The notes: a model not told the origin generated them from the letters alone. Positions 18,565-27,250 are shown, counted from the stretch's first letter. The stretch is 64,000 nt of DNA from Comamonas phosphati (GCF_014637085.1 NZ_BMEU01000001.1:266487-330486); one strand, 5' to 3'. A program made the numbers and translations.

Positions 18565-19359
18565 ATGACACAAGCTCGGCAGGCAGCGCTGGTGCCGATG
18601 GAAAAGGACGCACGCGGCGTCGTGCGCCTGACGCTGGATGATCCGCAGCGCTTCAATGCGCTGGGGGCGGAAATGCTGGCGGCCCTGCAGCAGGCCCTGG
18701 ATGCGCTGGCCCAGGACGCATCGGCGCGCGTGGTGGTGCTGGCGGCCAGGGGCAAGGCTTTTTGTGCCGGACATAACCTCAAGGACATGGCCGCTCGCCC
18801 CGAACTGGCCTATTACCAGCAGCTGTTTGCCCAATGCAGCCGCGTCATGCTGTCCATCCAGAAGCTGCCCATGCCGGTCATTGCCCGCGTCCATGGCATT
18901 GCGACGGCCGCTGGCTGCCAACTGGTGGCCCAGTGCGATCTGGCCGTGGCCAGCGACGAGGCCCGCTTTGCCACCAGCGGCATCCAGTACGGACTGTTCT
19001 GCTCCACGCCCAGCGTGCCACTGGTGCGCAACATGCCGGCCAAGAAAGCCATGGAGATGCTGCTGACCGGTGAATTCATCACCGCGGCGCAGGCCATGGA
19101 GTACGGGCTGCTCAATCGCGTCGTTGCTGCGGACGATCTGGATGCCGAGATAGAGCGCCTGGTGGAGGTGATTGTGAGCAAGCCGCGCATGGCCATCGCC
19201 ATGGGCAAGGCGCTGGTCTACCGCCAGCGTGAAATGGGCATGGAAGCTGCCTACCAGTTGGCGGGGCAGACCATGGCCGCCAATATGATGGACGTGGACG
19301 CACAGGAGGGTGTGCAGGCCTTTGCCCAGAAACGCAAGCCCCGTTGGATTTCGGGCTGA
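18565..19359 (+). CDS. Enoyl-CoA hydratase/isomerase family protein
   Basis: 264 residues from the ATG at 18565, with AAAGGAGGC upstream. It is a crotonase fold: the oxyanion-hole segments are ARGKAFCAGHNLKDM (near residue 70) and ARVHGIATAAGCQLVAQCDL (near residue 115). The first catalytic Glu position of classical hydratases appears to be Ala/Ala-Gly (TAAGCQ), so dehydration/hydration of straight enoyl-CoA is uncertain and another crotonase reaction is possible. It lies upstream of etfBA in a fatty-acid/amino-acid oxidation neighbourhood. Confidence 0.9.
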   Translation: MTQARQAALVPMEKDARGVVRLTLDDPQRFNALGAEMLAALQQALDALAQDASARVVVLAARGKAFCAGHNLKDMAARPELAYYQQLFAQCSRVMLSIQKLPMPVIARVHGIATAAGCQLVAQCDLAVASDEARFATSGIQYGLFCSTPSVPLVRNMPAKKAMEMLLTGEFITAAQAMEYGLLNRVVAADDLDAEIERLVEVIVSKPRMAIAMGKALVYRQREMGMEAAYQLAGQTMAANMMDVDAQEGVQAFAQKRKPRWISG

Positions 19360-19504
19360 GGCTTGGAAACCCGTCTGTTTGAACGACGAAAACGCGGGGC
19401 CATCGGTGCTAGGGTGTGCCCCGCTGAGTTCGGGGAGCGCCTAGGTCTTACCCTAGGTAGACCCCTGTGTGACCTCGGATTTTTGGCAAGTTATGCATAA
19501 AATT

Positions 19505-19516
19505 GAACGGTCGTTC
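19505..19516. promoter_or_regulatory. Palindrome upstream of etfB, TetR-operator-like
   Basis: GAACG-GT-CGTTC, with the outer bases TT/GT, lies in the 300-bp gene-free stretch 19360-19659. Palindromes of this kind are typical of TetR-family regulators of acyl-CoA metabolism (the betaproteobacterial FadP/PsrA type). The regulator is not in the window. The rest of this stretch holds a GC-rich inverted repeat (GCGGGGC/GCCCCGC, 19394-19424) without a T-run. Confidence 0.4.
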
Positions 19517-19616
19517 GTTTTTGTGCCTCGGCACTGCTCAGGACTACTGCCCATCACCGGACAGATTGTTTGGAAAATCGGAAAGGGTGTTGCAGTGCCG
19601 CATAAAATGAATTTAG

Positions 19617-19632
19617 TTTACGTAAACGTCAA
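19617..19632. promoter_or_regulatory. Inverted repeat upstream of etfB, LiuR-like
   Basis: TTTACGT-AA-ACGTCAA, 28 bases before the etfB start, is an inverted repeat with one mismatch. It also holds the perfect palindrome GTTTACGTAAAC (19616-19627). It resembles sites of the MerR-family regulator LiuR, which controls branched-chain amino-acid catabolism and etf genes in proteobacteria. The similarity is from memory; binding is an inference. Confidence 0.45.
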
Positions 19633-19659
19633 TGCAGTAATCATTAAGGAGCCGCAGCA

Positions 19660-20409
19660 ATGAAGGTATTGGTCCCTGTCAAGCGCGTGGTGGACTACAA
19701 CGTCAAAGTCCGCGTCAAATCGGACGGCACCGGTGTGGACATCGCCAACGTCAAGATGAGCATGAACCCCTTTGACGAAATCGCCGTCGAAGAAGCCGTG
19801 CGCCTGAAGGAAAAAGGCATCGCCACCGAAGTCATCGCCGTCTCCTGCGGCGTGGCCCAGTGCCAGGAAACCCTGCGCACCGCCATGGCCATCGGCGCCG
19901 ACCGCGGCATCCTGGTCGAGACCAACGAAGAGCTGCAGCCCCTGGCCGTGGCCAAGCTGCTCAAGGCCCTGGTTGACAAGGAGCAACCCGGCCTCGTCAT
20001 CCTGGGCAAGCAGGCCATCGACGACGACGCCAACCAGACCGGCCAGATGCTGGCGGCTCTGGCCGAGCTGCCCCAGGCCACCTTCGCCTCCAAGGTCGAA
20101 GTCGCCGGCGACAAGGTGAATGTCACGCGTGAAGTCGACGGCGGCCTGGAAACCCTGAGCCTGTCCACGCCGGCGGTCATCACCACCGACCTGCGCCTGA
20201 ACGAGCCGCGCTACGTCACGCTGCCCAACATCATGAAGGCCAAGAAAAAGCCGCTGGACACTTTCAAGCCCGAAGAGCTGGGCGTGGACGTCGCTTCGCG
20301 CCTGAAGACCCTGAAGGTTGCCGAGCCTGCCAAGCGCGGCGCCGGCGTCAAGGTGCCCGACGTGGCCACGCTGGTGGCCAAGCTGAAAAACGAAGCGAAG
20401 GTGATCTGA
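19660..20409 (+). CDS. etfB: Electron transfer flavoprotein beta subunit
   Basis: 249 residues, the family's standard length. It opens with [20 protein letters not shown] and has the AMP-binding strand [20 protein letters not shown] and the signature [18 protein letters not shown]. The [18 protein letters not shown] segment and the recognition loop follow. With EtfA it carries electrons from acyl-CoA dehydrogenases to ETF-ubiquinone oxidoreductase. AAGGAG precedes the ATG. It is followed by etfA after a 180-base gap that contains a family B repeat. Confidence 0.97.
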   Translation: MKVLVPVKRVVDYNVKVRVKSDGTGVDIANVKMSMNPFDEIAVEEAVRLKEKGIATEVIAVSCGVAQCQETLRTAMAIGADRGILVETNEELQPLAVAKLLKALVDKEQPGLVILGKQAIDDDANQTGQMLAALAELPQATFASKVEVAGDKVNVTREVDGGLETLSLSTPAVITTDLRLNEPRYVTLPNIMKAKKKPLDTFKPEELGVDVASRLKTLKVAEPAKRGAGVKVPDVATLVAKLKNEAKVI

Positions 20410-20417
20410 GGTGAAGC

Positions 20418-20526
20418 ACCCCCTGAGTCGCTTCGCGCCTTCCCCCTCTCTGGCTGCGCCGGAGGGGGACGATGCCCTCGCTGCGGGGCGGCCCTTGCTC
20501 GGCATCCCTGGCCTGGGCCGCGCCAT
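20418..20526 (+). repeat. Family B structured repeat, copy 3 (inside etfBA)
   Basis: It lies between etfB and etfA, in their orientation, starting 8 bases after the etfB stop. Its CCCCC/GGGGG hairpin has a longer loop than in the other copies. The second stem is GATGCC (20471-20476) with GGCATC (20501-20506), again a changed but paired sequence. It occupies most of the intercistronic gap. Confidence 0.85.
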
Positions 20527-20589
20527 GGATCAGGGGGTGGTTTCCCCAGGCAAGATTTCGCAAGAACATAAAGAATTTAGAGGTTGAAA

Positions 20590-21534
20590 ATGACTTCTCT
20601 CGTAATCGCAGAACACGACAACGCTTCCATCAAGAGCGCCACGCTCAACACCGTCACGGCCGCAGTGGCCTGCGGTGGCGACGTGCACGTGCTGGTCGCT
20701 GGCGAGAACGCCGGCGCTGCCGCCGCAGCCGCGGCCCAGATCGCGGGCGTGGCCAAGGTCATCCATGCCGACGGCGCCAGCCTCAAGGACGGCCTGGCCG
20801 AGAACCTGGCCGCGCAGGTCCTGGCGATCGTGGAACGTGGTGCCGGCCACTACAGCCACCTCCTGTTCCCCTCCACCGCCTCGGGCAAGAACGCCGCCCC
20901 CCGCGTGGCCGCCAAGCTCGACGTGGCCCAGATCAGCGACATCACCAAGGTGGACAGCCCCGACACCTTCGAGCGCCCCATCTACGCGGGCAACGCCATC
21001 GCCACCGTGCAAAGCAGCGACGCCGTCAAGGTGCTGACCGTGCGCACCACCGGCTTTGATGCTGCGGCGGCCACCGGAGGCGCTGCCGCCGTGGAAACCG
21101 TGGCGGCGGCCGCCGACAGCGGCAAGAGCCGCTTCGTGGGCCGTGAAGTCACCAAGAACGACCGGCCCGAGCTGACGGCGGCCAAGATCATCGTCTCGGG
21201 CGGGCGCGCGCTGGGCTCGGCCGAGAAATTCCAGGAAGTCATGACCCCGCTGGCCGACAAGCTGGGCGCGGCCATCGGCGCCAGCCGTGCGGCGGTGGAT
21301 GCGGGCTACGCGCCCAACGACCTGCAGGTGGGCCAGACCGGCAAGATCGTGGCGCCGCAGCTGTACATTGCCTGCGGCATCTCGGGGGCGATCCAGCACC
21401 TGGCGGGCATGAAGGACAGCAAGGTGATCGTGGCGATCAACAAGGACCCGGAGGCGCCGATCTTCTCGGTGGCGGACTATGGGCTGGAGGCCGATCTGTT
21501 CCAGGCTGTGCCGGAACTGGTCAAGGCCTTGTAA
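20590..21534 (+). CDS. etfA: Electron transfer flavoprotein alpha subunit
   Basis: 314 residues from the ATG at 20590. The N-terminal domain opens with [20 protein letters not shown]; the C-terminal FAD domain has the family signatures [18 protein letters not shown] and [23 protein letters not shown] sits at the interface with EtfB. A TTG at 20584 is less likely as a start. A strong terminator follows, ending the etfBA unit. Confidence 0.97.
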   Translation: MTSLVIAEHDNASIKSATLNTVTAAVACGGDVHVLVAGENAGAAAAAAAQIAGVAKVIHADGASLKDGLAENLAAQVLAIVERGAGHYSHLLFPSTASGKNAAPRVAAKLDVAQISDITKVDSPDTFERPIYAGNAIATVQSSDAVKVLTVRTTGFDAAAATGGAAAVETVAAAADSGKSRFVGREVTKNDRPELTAAKIIVSGGRALGSAEKFQEVMTPLADKLGAAIGASRAAVDAGYAPNDLQVGQTGKIVAPQLYIACGISGAIQHLAGMKDSKVIVAINKDPEAPIFSVADYGLEADLFQAVPELVKAL

Positions 21535-21550
21535 TTGGGGCGGATATCGA

Positions 21551-21577
21551 AAGAGGGGCTGAAGGCCCCTCTTTTTC
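21551..21577 (+). terminator. Intrinsic terminator of etfBA
   Basis: AAGAGGGGC-TGAAG-GCCCCTCTT followed by TTT lies 17 bases past the etfA stop. Confidence 0.9.
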
Positions 21578-21632
21578 CATGCGGATGTGGTCGGGGCAGG
21601 TAAGACACAATGAATCGGGAGCAGTAATGGCC

Positions 21633-21660
21633 CTAAAGGCTGACATCTAAAGGCTGACAT
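21633..21660 (+). repeat. 14-bp tandem direct repeat before an ABC binding-protein gene
   Basis: CTAAAGGCTGACAT occurs twice without a gap (21633-21646, 21647-21660), immediately upstream of the GGGAGGG ribosome site of the next gene. It could be a duplicated regulator half-site or slippage. Confidence 0.8.
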
Positions 21661-21678
21661 TTCGGGAGGGAATTCAAG

Positions 21679-22833
21679 ATGAAGACAAAAAACTTGCGGA
21701 CCAAGAGTTCGCGTTTCGCACGTATTTGCCTGGCACTGGCATGTGGCGGTGCTGCCATTGCCGCGCATGCCGCCGGCTGGAACGTGGGCCAAGTTGGCCC
21801 CATGACCGGCGCCGAAGCGGTTCAGGGCCGCGCCTATGCCCAGGGCATGCGCCTGTATTTCGACCAGGTCAACAAGGCTGGCGGCGTGCAGGGCCAGCCT
21901 GTGGAACTGGTGGTGGAGGACGACGGCGGACACCCCGACGAAACCGTGGCCAAGACCCGCCGCCTGCTGGCCGAGGCCAAGCCCCTGGTGCTGGCCGGCT
22001 ATTTCGGCAATCGCAACCTGACGGCGCTGCTCGACAGCAAGCTGCTCGCGACCTCGCCGCTGGCCATCGTCGGCTACCAGAGCACGGATACGCGCGTGCT
22101 GTCTTCTCCCCAGATTTTCAGTACCCGCGCGGGCCTGTCCGAGCAGATGGCCAAGATCTCCACCCATCTGGCAACCGTCGGCATCACGCGCCTGGCGCTG
22201 GTCTATGAAGACCGGCCCGATGCGCAAGCGCTGACGGAGTTGGTGGAAAAAGCCATCGCCCCCAGTGGCGCCAAGCTGCTGAGCTCGGCCACGCTGCGCG
22301 GCAGGAGCACGATCGACAAGACCGTGGAGCAGCTGCAGTCATCCAAGACACCGGCACAGGCCATTCTCATGGTCGCTTCCAGCCCCAGCACGGCGGCTTT
22401 TGTCGAGGCCTACCGCATGGATGGGGGCACGGCCCAGATCTACGCCACGGCCGAGGCCGACATCGAGCAGCTGGCCAAGCGTTTGCCGGTGGAGTACATG
22501 AGCGGCCTGTCCATCGCCCAGGTGGTGCCCAGCCCCTACAAGGTGTCGGCTCGCCTGAACAAGGAGTTCCGCGACGCGGCGGCCGCGGCCGGCAAGTCGC
22601 TGGATGTTCCGGTCAGCTTCGCCATGATGGAAGGCTATGTGAATGCCAAGGTCATCGTCGAGGCCATGCGCCGCAGCCAGCCGGTTTCGCCCGAGAAGGT
22701 GGCGGCTGCCTTGCGCGGCATCGACGCCTACGACCTGGGCGGCTACTGGGTCGGCTACCGCTCGGGGTCCCAGGTCGGGTCGAAGTATGTGGACCTGTCC
22801 ATTGTCAACGCATCGGGGCGTGTGACGCAGTGA
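21679..22833 (+). CDS. ABC transporter substrate-binding protein, LivK-like
   Basis: 384 residues. A signal peptide (KSSRFARICLALACGGAAIAAHAAG) exports it to the periplasm. The mature part is a type I periplasmic binding fold (GPMTGAEAVQGRAYAQGMRL, VVEDDGGHPDETVAKTRRLL) like branched-chain amino-acid/aromatic-acid binding proteins. No permease or ATPase genes lie nearby, so it is an orphan that either uses transport partners encoded elsewhere or serves as a sensor. It ends 25 bases before the acyl-CoA dehydrogenase and may be co-transcribed with it. Confidence 0.88.
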   Translation: MKTKNLRTKSSRFARICLALACGGAAIAAHAAGWNVGQVGPMTGAEAVQGRAYAQGMRLYFDQVNKAGGVQGQPVELVVEDDGGHPDETVAKTRRLLAEAKPLVLAGYFGNRNLTALLDSKLLATSPLAIVGYQSTDTRVLSSPQIFSTRAGLSEQMAKISTHLATVGITRLALVYEDRPDAQALTELVEKAIAPSGAKLLSSATLRGRSTIDKTVEQLQSSKTPAQAILMVASSPSTAAFVEAYRMDGGTAQIYATAEADIEQLAKRLPVEYMSGLSIAQVVPSPYKVSARLNKEFRDAAAAAGKSLDVPVSFAMMEGYVNAKVIVEAMRRSQPVSPEKVAAALRGIDAYDLGGYWVGYRSGSQVGSKYVDLSIVNASGRVTQ

Positions 22834-22858
22834 ATCACGATTGATAGAAAGCATTCAA

Positions 22859-24679
22859 ATGACTTATTCGGTTCCCGTCAAAGACATGCTGTTCAACATG
22901 GAGCATCTGGCCCGGATTGAACAGGTTGCGCAGCTTCCAGGTTTCGAGGATGCAGGCCTCGAAACCGCGCAGGCCGTGCTGGAAGAGTGCGCCAAGCTGT
23001 GCGAGGGCGTGGTCGCTCCGCTGAACGTGCCCGGCGACGTGAACCCTTCGTCCTTCAAGGACGGCAAAGTCTCGACCACGCCCGGTTTTGCCGAAGCTTT
23101 CAAGCAATATGCCGAAGGCGGCTGGCAAGGCCTGCAGCACCCGGTGGATTTTGGCGGCCAGGGCCTGCCCAAGACCATTGGCGCCGCCTGCGTGGAAATG
23201 CTCAACAGCGCCAACCTGAGCTTTGCCCTGTGCCCGCTGCTGACCGACGGCGCCATCGAGGCGCTGCTCACGGCCGGCAGCGACGAGCTCAAGGCCACCT
23301 ACCTGGAAAAACTGGTCACGGGCGAGTGGACCGGCACCATGAACCTGACCGAGCCGCAGGCCGGCTCCGACCTGGCGCTGGTGCGCACCAAGGCAGAGCC
23401 GCAGCCCGACGGCACATACAAGGTCTTCGGTACCAAGATCTTCATCACCTATGGCGAGCACGACATGGCCGAGAACATCGTGCACCTGGTGCTGGCGCGC
23501 GTCGCTGGCGCTCCCGAAGGGGTGAAGGGCATCAGCCTGTTCGTGGTGCCCAAGTTCCTGGTCGGCCAGGATGGTGCGCTGGGGGAGCGCAACGATGTGC
23601 ACTGCGTCTCCATCGAGCACAAGATGGGCATCAAGGCCTCGCCCACGGCCGTGCTGCAGTACGGCGACGGAACGGCGGCGAGCATTGCAGACAGCGCCGG
23701 ACCCGGCGCTGTGGGCTACCTGGTCGGTGAAGAAAACCGCGGCCTCGAATACATGTTCATCATGATGAACGCCGCCCGCTATGCCGTGGGCGTGCAGGGC
23801 ATTGCCGTGGCCGAGCGCGCTTACCAGCACGCCGTGCAGTATGCCAAGGAGCGCGTGCAAAGCCGCCCCGTAGACGGCTCGGTCAAGGCCAGCGCCACCA
23901 TCATTCACCACCCCGATGTGCGCCGCATGCTGATGACCATGCGCGCCTACACCGAAGGCTGCCGCGCCATGGCCAGCGCGGCCGCCGCGGCCTACGATGC
24001 GGCCCATCATCATGGCGACGCGCAGGTGCGCGAGGCCAATGCGGCCTTCTACGAGTTCATGGTGCCCCTGGTCAAGGGCTACAGCACCGAGATGAGCCTC
24101 GAAGTCACCAGCCTGGGCGTGCAGGTGCACGGCGGCATGGGCTTCATCGAGGAGACCGGCGCGGCCCAGTACTACCGCGACGCCAAGATCCTGACCATCT
24201 ACGAGGGCACGACGGCCATCCAGGCCAACGACCTCGTGGGCCGCAAGACCGGCCGCGATGGCGGCCAGACGGCCAGGGTGATCGCTGCCCAGATCGAGAA
24301 GACCGAGGGCGAGCTGCGTGCCGAGGGCAGCGCGGCAGCCCAGGCCGTGGCAGACCGCCTGGAGCAGGCCCGCACGGCCTTCCTGGATGTGGTGGACTTT
24401 GTAGTGGCCCAGTCCAGGAGCGACCCGAATGCCGTGCATGCAGGCAGCGTTCCCTATCTGATGCTGGCCGGCAATCTGGTCGCCGGCTGGCAGATGGGCC
24501 GTGCCCTGCTGGCGGCACAGGCGCTGTTGCACAAGGGACAGGACGAAGCCTTCATGCGGGCCAAGATGGCGACGGCCCGGTTCTATGCCGAGCACATTCT
24601 GACCAAGGCCCAGGGCCTGCGCGATGCCATCGTCGACGGCGGCGCCAGCGTCATGGCGCTGCCCATGGACGGATTTTGA
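22859..24679 (+). CDS. Acyl-CoA dehydrogenase, large (about 600-residue) type
   Basis: 606 residues from the ATG at 22859. It has the N-terminal AcdN segment (SVPVKDMLFNMEHLARI), the flavin-proximal GEWTGTMNLTEPQAGSDLAL motif, the active-site helix region and IYEGTTAIQANDLVGRK, and the extra C-terminal domain of the FadE/DmdC-like subgroup. These enzymes oxidise acyl-CoA to 2-enoyl-CoA and pass electrons to ETF, which fits the etfBA genes just upstream. Chain-length preference cannot be inferred. A family B repeat begins 4 bases past the stop. Confidence 0.92.
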   Translation: MTYSVPVKDMLFNMEHLARIEQVAQLPGFEDAGLETAQAVLEECAKLCEGVVAPLNVPGDVNPSSFKDGKVSTTPGFAEAFKQYAEGGWQGLQHPVDFGGQGLPKTIGAACVEMLNSANLSFALCPLLTDGAIEALLTAGSDELKATYLEKLVTGEWTGTMNLTEPQAGSDLALVRTKAEPQPDGTYKVFGTKIFITYGEHDMAENIVHLVLARVAGAPEGVKGISLFVVPKFLVGQDGALGERNDVHCVSIEHKMGIKASPTAVLQYGDGTAASIADSAGPGAVGYLVGEENRGLEYMFIMMNAARYAVGVQGIAVAERAYQHAVQYAKERVQSRPVDGSVKASATIIHHPDVRRMLMTMRAYTEGCRAMASAAAAAYDAAHHHGDAQVREANAAFYEFMVPLVKGYSTEMSLEVTSLGVQVHGGMGFIEETGAAQYYRDAKILTIYEGTTAIQANDLVGRKTGRDGGQTARVIAAQIEKTEGELRAEGSAAAQAVADRLEQARTAFLDVVDFVVAQSRSDPNAVHAGSVPYLMLAGNLVAGWQMGRALLAAQALLHKGQDEAFMRAKMATARFYAEHILTKAQGLRDAIVDGGASVMALPMDGF

Positions 24680-24683
24680 GCAA

Positions 24684-24790
24684 ACCCCCTGAGTCGCTTT
24701 GCGCCTTCCCCTGGAAGGGGGACGACGGCCTTTGCTGCGGGGCGGCCCTTGCCGGCCGTCTCTGAGCTAAGGCTGGAGCGGTTTCATGGG
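24684..24790 (+). repeat. Family B structured repeat, copy 4
   Basis: It begins just past the acyl-CoA dehydrogenase stop, in the same orientation. It has CCCC-TGGA-AGGGG, then GACGGCC (24724-24730) with GGCCGTC (24754-24760), ending in GGTTTCATGGGCTG. It lies before the gene's likely terminator at 24839-24880, so it should be part of the transcript. Confidence 0.85.
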
Positions 24791-24838
24791 CTGCACCCGA
24801 AGCCTGCGGGAGCTGAACTCAGGGTTGCTTCTGATATG

Positions 24839-24880
24839 AGAGCTAATGGCGCTTGATTAGCAGGCGTTGCAGCTCTTTTT
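24839..24880 (+). terminator. Imperfect palindrome with T-run, terminator-like
   Basis: AGAGCT and AGCTCT enclose an inner GCGCTTG/CAGGCGT pairing, followed by TTTTT. It resembles the palindrome at 38482-38514 (shared AGCT, GCGCTTG core) and may be a degenerate copy of the same small repeat. It probably ends the acyl-CoA dehydrogenase transcript. Confidence 0.55.
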
Positions 24881-24908
24881 AATAAGAATTTGATTACGGA
24901 GATACTGC

Positions 24909-25865
24909 ATGTCGAAACTTCCTCCCGTCCTGCAAAAACTGGCTTTGCCGGTCATCGGTTCGCCCCTGTTCATCATCAGCAATCCCAAGCTGGTGATCGA
25001 GCAGTGCAAGGCCGGCATCGTCGGCTCCATGCCGGCGCTCAACGCGCGCCCGGCCGAGCAGCTCGAGGACTGGCTGGCTGAGATCACCGAGACGCTGGCC
25101 GCCTGGGACCGGGTCCATCCCGAGCAGCCTTCGGCGCCGTTTGCCATCAACCAGATCGTGCACAAGAGCAACGACCGCCTCGAACACGACATGCAGGTCT
25201 GCGCCAAGTACAAGGTGCCCATCGTCATCACCTCGCTGGGTGCGCGCGAGGACGTGAACCAGGCCGTTCACAGCTGGGGCGGTGTGGTGCTGCACGACAT
25301 CATCAACAACAAGTTCGCACGCAAGGCCATCGAGAAGGGCGCCGATGGCCTGATCGCCGTGGCGGCCGGCGCCGGCGGCCATGCGGGCGTGAAGAGCCCC
25401 TTCGCGCTGATCCAGGAAATCCGCCAGTGGTTCGACGGCCCGCTCGCGCTGTCGGGCTCCATCGCCTCGGGCGGCGCCATTCTCGCGGCCCAGGCCATGG
25501 GTGCGGACTTCGCCTATATCGGTTCGGCCTTCATCGCCACCGACGAGGCCCGCGCCGTCGATGGCTACAAGCAGGCCATCGTGGACAGCAACTCCGACGA
25601 CATCGTCTACAGCAATCTGTTCACTGGTGTGCACGGCAACTACCTGGCGCCGTCGATCCGCTCCGCGGGCCTGGACCCCGAGAACCTGCCGGTTTCCGAC
25701 CCCAGCAAGATGAACTTCGGCGGCGACGCCAAGAAGGCCTGGAAGGACATCTGGGGCTGCGGCCAGGGCATTGGCGCCATCCGCCAGGTCAGCTCCACGG
25801 CCGACCTGGTGGCCCGGCTCAAGCGCGAGTACCGGCAGGCCCGCGAGCGGCTGCTGGAGGCCTGA
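24909..25865 (+). CDS. NAD(P)H-dependent flavin oxidoreductase, nitronate monooxygenase-like
   Basis: 318 residues. It is a TIM-barrel FMN protein of the 2-nitropropane dioxygenase family: LALPVIGSPLFIISNPKLVI at the start, VAAGAGGHAGVKSPFALIQE (the catalytic His-Ala-Gly loop near residue 160) and LSGSIASGGAILAAQAMGADFAYIGS for FMN phosphate. Members oxidise nitronates or reduce enoyl/quinone substrates; the reaction here is uncertain. GGAG lies 8 bases before the ATG. A strong terminator follows. Confidence 0.9.
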   Translation: MSKLPPVLQKLALPVIGSPLFIISNPKLVIEQCKAGIVGSMPALNARPAEQLEDWLAEITETLAAWDRVHPEQPSAPFAINQIVHKSNDRLEHDMQVCAKYKVPIVITSLGAREDVNQAVHSWGGVVLHDIINNKFARKAIEKGADGLIAVAAGAGGHAGVKSPFALIQEIRQWFDGPLALSGSIASGGAILAAQAMGADFAYIGSAFIATDEARAVDGYKQAIVDSNSDDIVYSNLFTGVHGNYLAPSIRSAGLDPENLPVSDPSKMNFGGDAKKAWKDIWGCGQGIGAIRQVSSTADLVARLKREYRQARERLLEA

Positions 25866-25888
25866 GCCAGCCTCTCAGTTCGCAATGG

Positions 25889-25912
25889 TGGCGCCCCGGG
25901 GCGCCATTTTTT
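25889..25912 (+). terminator. Intrinsic terminator
   Basis: The perfect palindrome TGGCGCCCCGGGGCGCCA (25889-25906) is followed by TTTTTT, 23 bases past the oxidoreductase stop. Confidence 0.9.
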
Positions 25913-26019
25913 ATCGGCCTGGCTTGCATTGCGTTGCAACAAAAAACGGGAACGATTCGGGCGCGGTGGCAAATGCCTTTAAGGTTGGCAAGGTACGCTG
26001 TTTTTGGAGAGCAATACCG

Positions 26020-26931
26020 ATGGATAACGGAAACGAGCCTATTTCCCGTCAATACCAGCGCGAGCGCAGACACGGCGGCAGGGGCAAGGCGGTAGCGCTG
26101 GTTCTGATCCTGGCCGCTGCGGGCTATGGCCTCTGGTGGTATCTGCATCCCGCTGAAGCGCCGGCCCCCATAGTCGCCCCGCCGCCCGAGCCTGAGGCTC
26201 CCGAGGTCCAGCCGCCCAAGCAGGCCGAGGACGCGGCTCCCGCGCAACCCGAGGAGGAGCACCATCCCTTGAAGCCCGAGGCCGACAGCAAGGGCAATCC
26301 GCCGCTGGCCCCCGATGCCGAGGCGGCGCTGGAAGACGCGGTGGCGAAGTGGCTGGGCAAGGAGCGCAGCCTGCGCTTCGTGGCGATGGACGGGTTGTCG
26401 CGCCGCATCGTGGCCACCATCGACAACCTGCCGCGCCATCAGGCCGCTTCGCGGCTGTGGCCGCTGTTCCCGGTGGGCGGGCGCATGGAGGTGCTGGAGA
26501 CCGGCAGCGGCCCGCAGATAGCGCCGGACAATGCCGCGCGCTACAACGCCGTGGTGGGCTTTGTCAGCGGCATCGATCCCGTGCAGGCCACGGCCCTGTA
26601 CAAGCGCCTCTATCCGGTGCTGCAGCGCAGCTACGAAGAGCTGGGCTATCCGGGCAGGGAGTTCAACGACCGGCTGGTGGCCGTGATCGACCATCTGCTG
26701 CAGACGCCCGAGCCGGACAAGCCCCTGGCCTTGAAGCTGGTGCAGGTGCAAGGCCAGGTGGCATCGCAGCAGCCCTGGCTGCGCTATGAATTTGCCGACT
26801 CCCGGCTGCAATCGCTGTCCGCGGGGCAGAAGATTCTGCTGCGCATGGGGCCGGAGCATGCGCGCCGCATCAAGGCCGTGCTGCAGGCCGTGCGCGCGCA
26901 GATCGCCACGGCGAAACAGGACGTCAAATAA
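26020..26931 (+). CDS. DUF3014 membrane-anchored protein
   Basis: 303 residues from the ATG at 26020. A basic N-terminus (QRERRHGGRGK) precedes one membrane helix (AVALVLILAAAGYGLWWYL, about residues 24-42) and a Pro/Glu/Ala-rich linker (to about residue 100), then a globular domain with RSLRFVAMDGLSRRIVATID and YNAVVGFVSGIDPVQATALY, characteristic of DUF3014. The topology implies the globular part is periplasmic. The function is unknown. The upstream frame to 25771 overlaps the previous gene and is spurious. Confidence 0.86.
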   Translation: MDNGNEPISRQYQRERRHGGRGKAVALVLILAAAGYGLWWYLHPAEAPAPIVAPPPEPEAPEVQPPKQAEDAAPAQPEEEHHPLKPEADSKGNPPLAPDAEAALEDAVAKWLGKERSLRFVAMDGLSRRIVATIDNLPRHQAASRLWPLFPVGGRMEVLETGSGPQIAPDNAARYNAVVGFVSGIDPVQATALYKRLYPVLQRSYEELGYPGREFNDRLVAVIDHLLQTPEPDKPLALKLVQVQGQVASQQPWLRYEFADSRLQSLSAGQKILLRMGPEHARRIKAVLQAVRAQIATAKQDVK

Positions 26932-26959
26932 GGTTTGTTGCGGGGCGAAAGTGAAACAG

Positions 26960-26984
26960 AAGGCTGGCGGCGGCAAGCCTTTTT
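26960..26984 (+). terminator. Terminator-like hairpin of the DUF3014 gene
   Basis: AAGGCT (26960-26965) pairs with AGCCTT (26976-26981), followed by TTT. The T-run is at the same time the start of the family A array. The stem is short (6 bp), so strength is uncertain. Confidence 0.55.
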
Positions 26985-27250
26985 CATCGCCGGGCCGCCC
27001 CAAGATGAAAAGCGCCCCTCCCGGAGGGGCAGCGACCACGCGCAGCGGGAAGCGTGGGGAGTCATTTTTCATCGCCGGGCCGCCCCAAGATGAAAAGCGC
27101 CCCTCCCGGAGGGGCAGCGACCACGCGCAGCGGGAAGCGTGGGGAGTCATTTTTCATCCCCGGGCCGCCCCAGGATGAAAAACACCGCGGCCGGCTCGGG
27201 CTCTCTCGGAGGGGCAGCGCCCACACAGTGGGGAACGTGGGGTGCCATTC
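26981..27250 (+). repeat. Family A palindromic repeat array, three copies
   Basis: TTTTCATCGC starts at 26981 and 27066, and TTTTCATCCC at 27151, giving a period of exactly 85 bp. Copies 1 and 2 are nearly identical; copy 3 is degenerate, with an insertion. It makes up half of the gene-free stretch 26932-27441. The remainder (27251-27441) is relatively A/T-rich leader DNA for the acyltransferase, with no site identified. No ribosome site opens a reading frame in the array. Confidence 0.9.

Noticed and set aside
26786-27178. Open frame reading through the family A array
   Set aside because: It overlaps the DUF3014 gene out of frame, has no ribosome site, and is open only because the repeat lacks stops in that frame.
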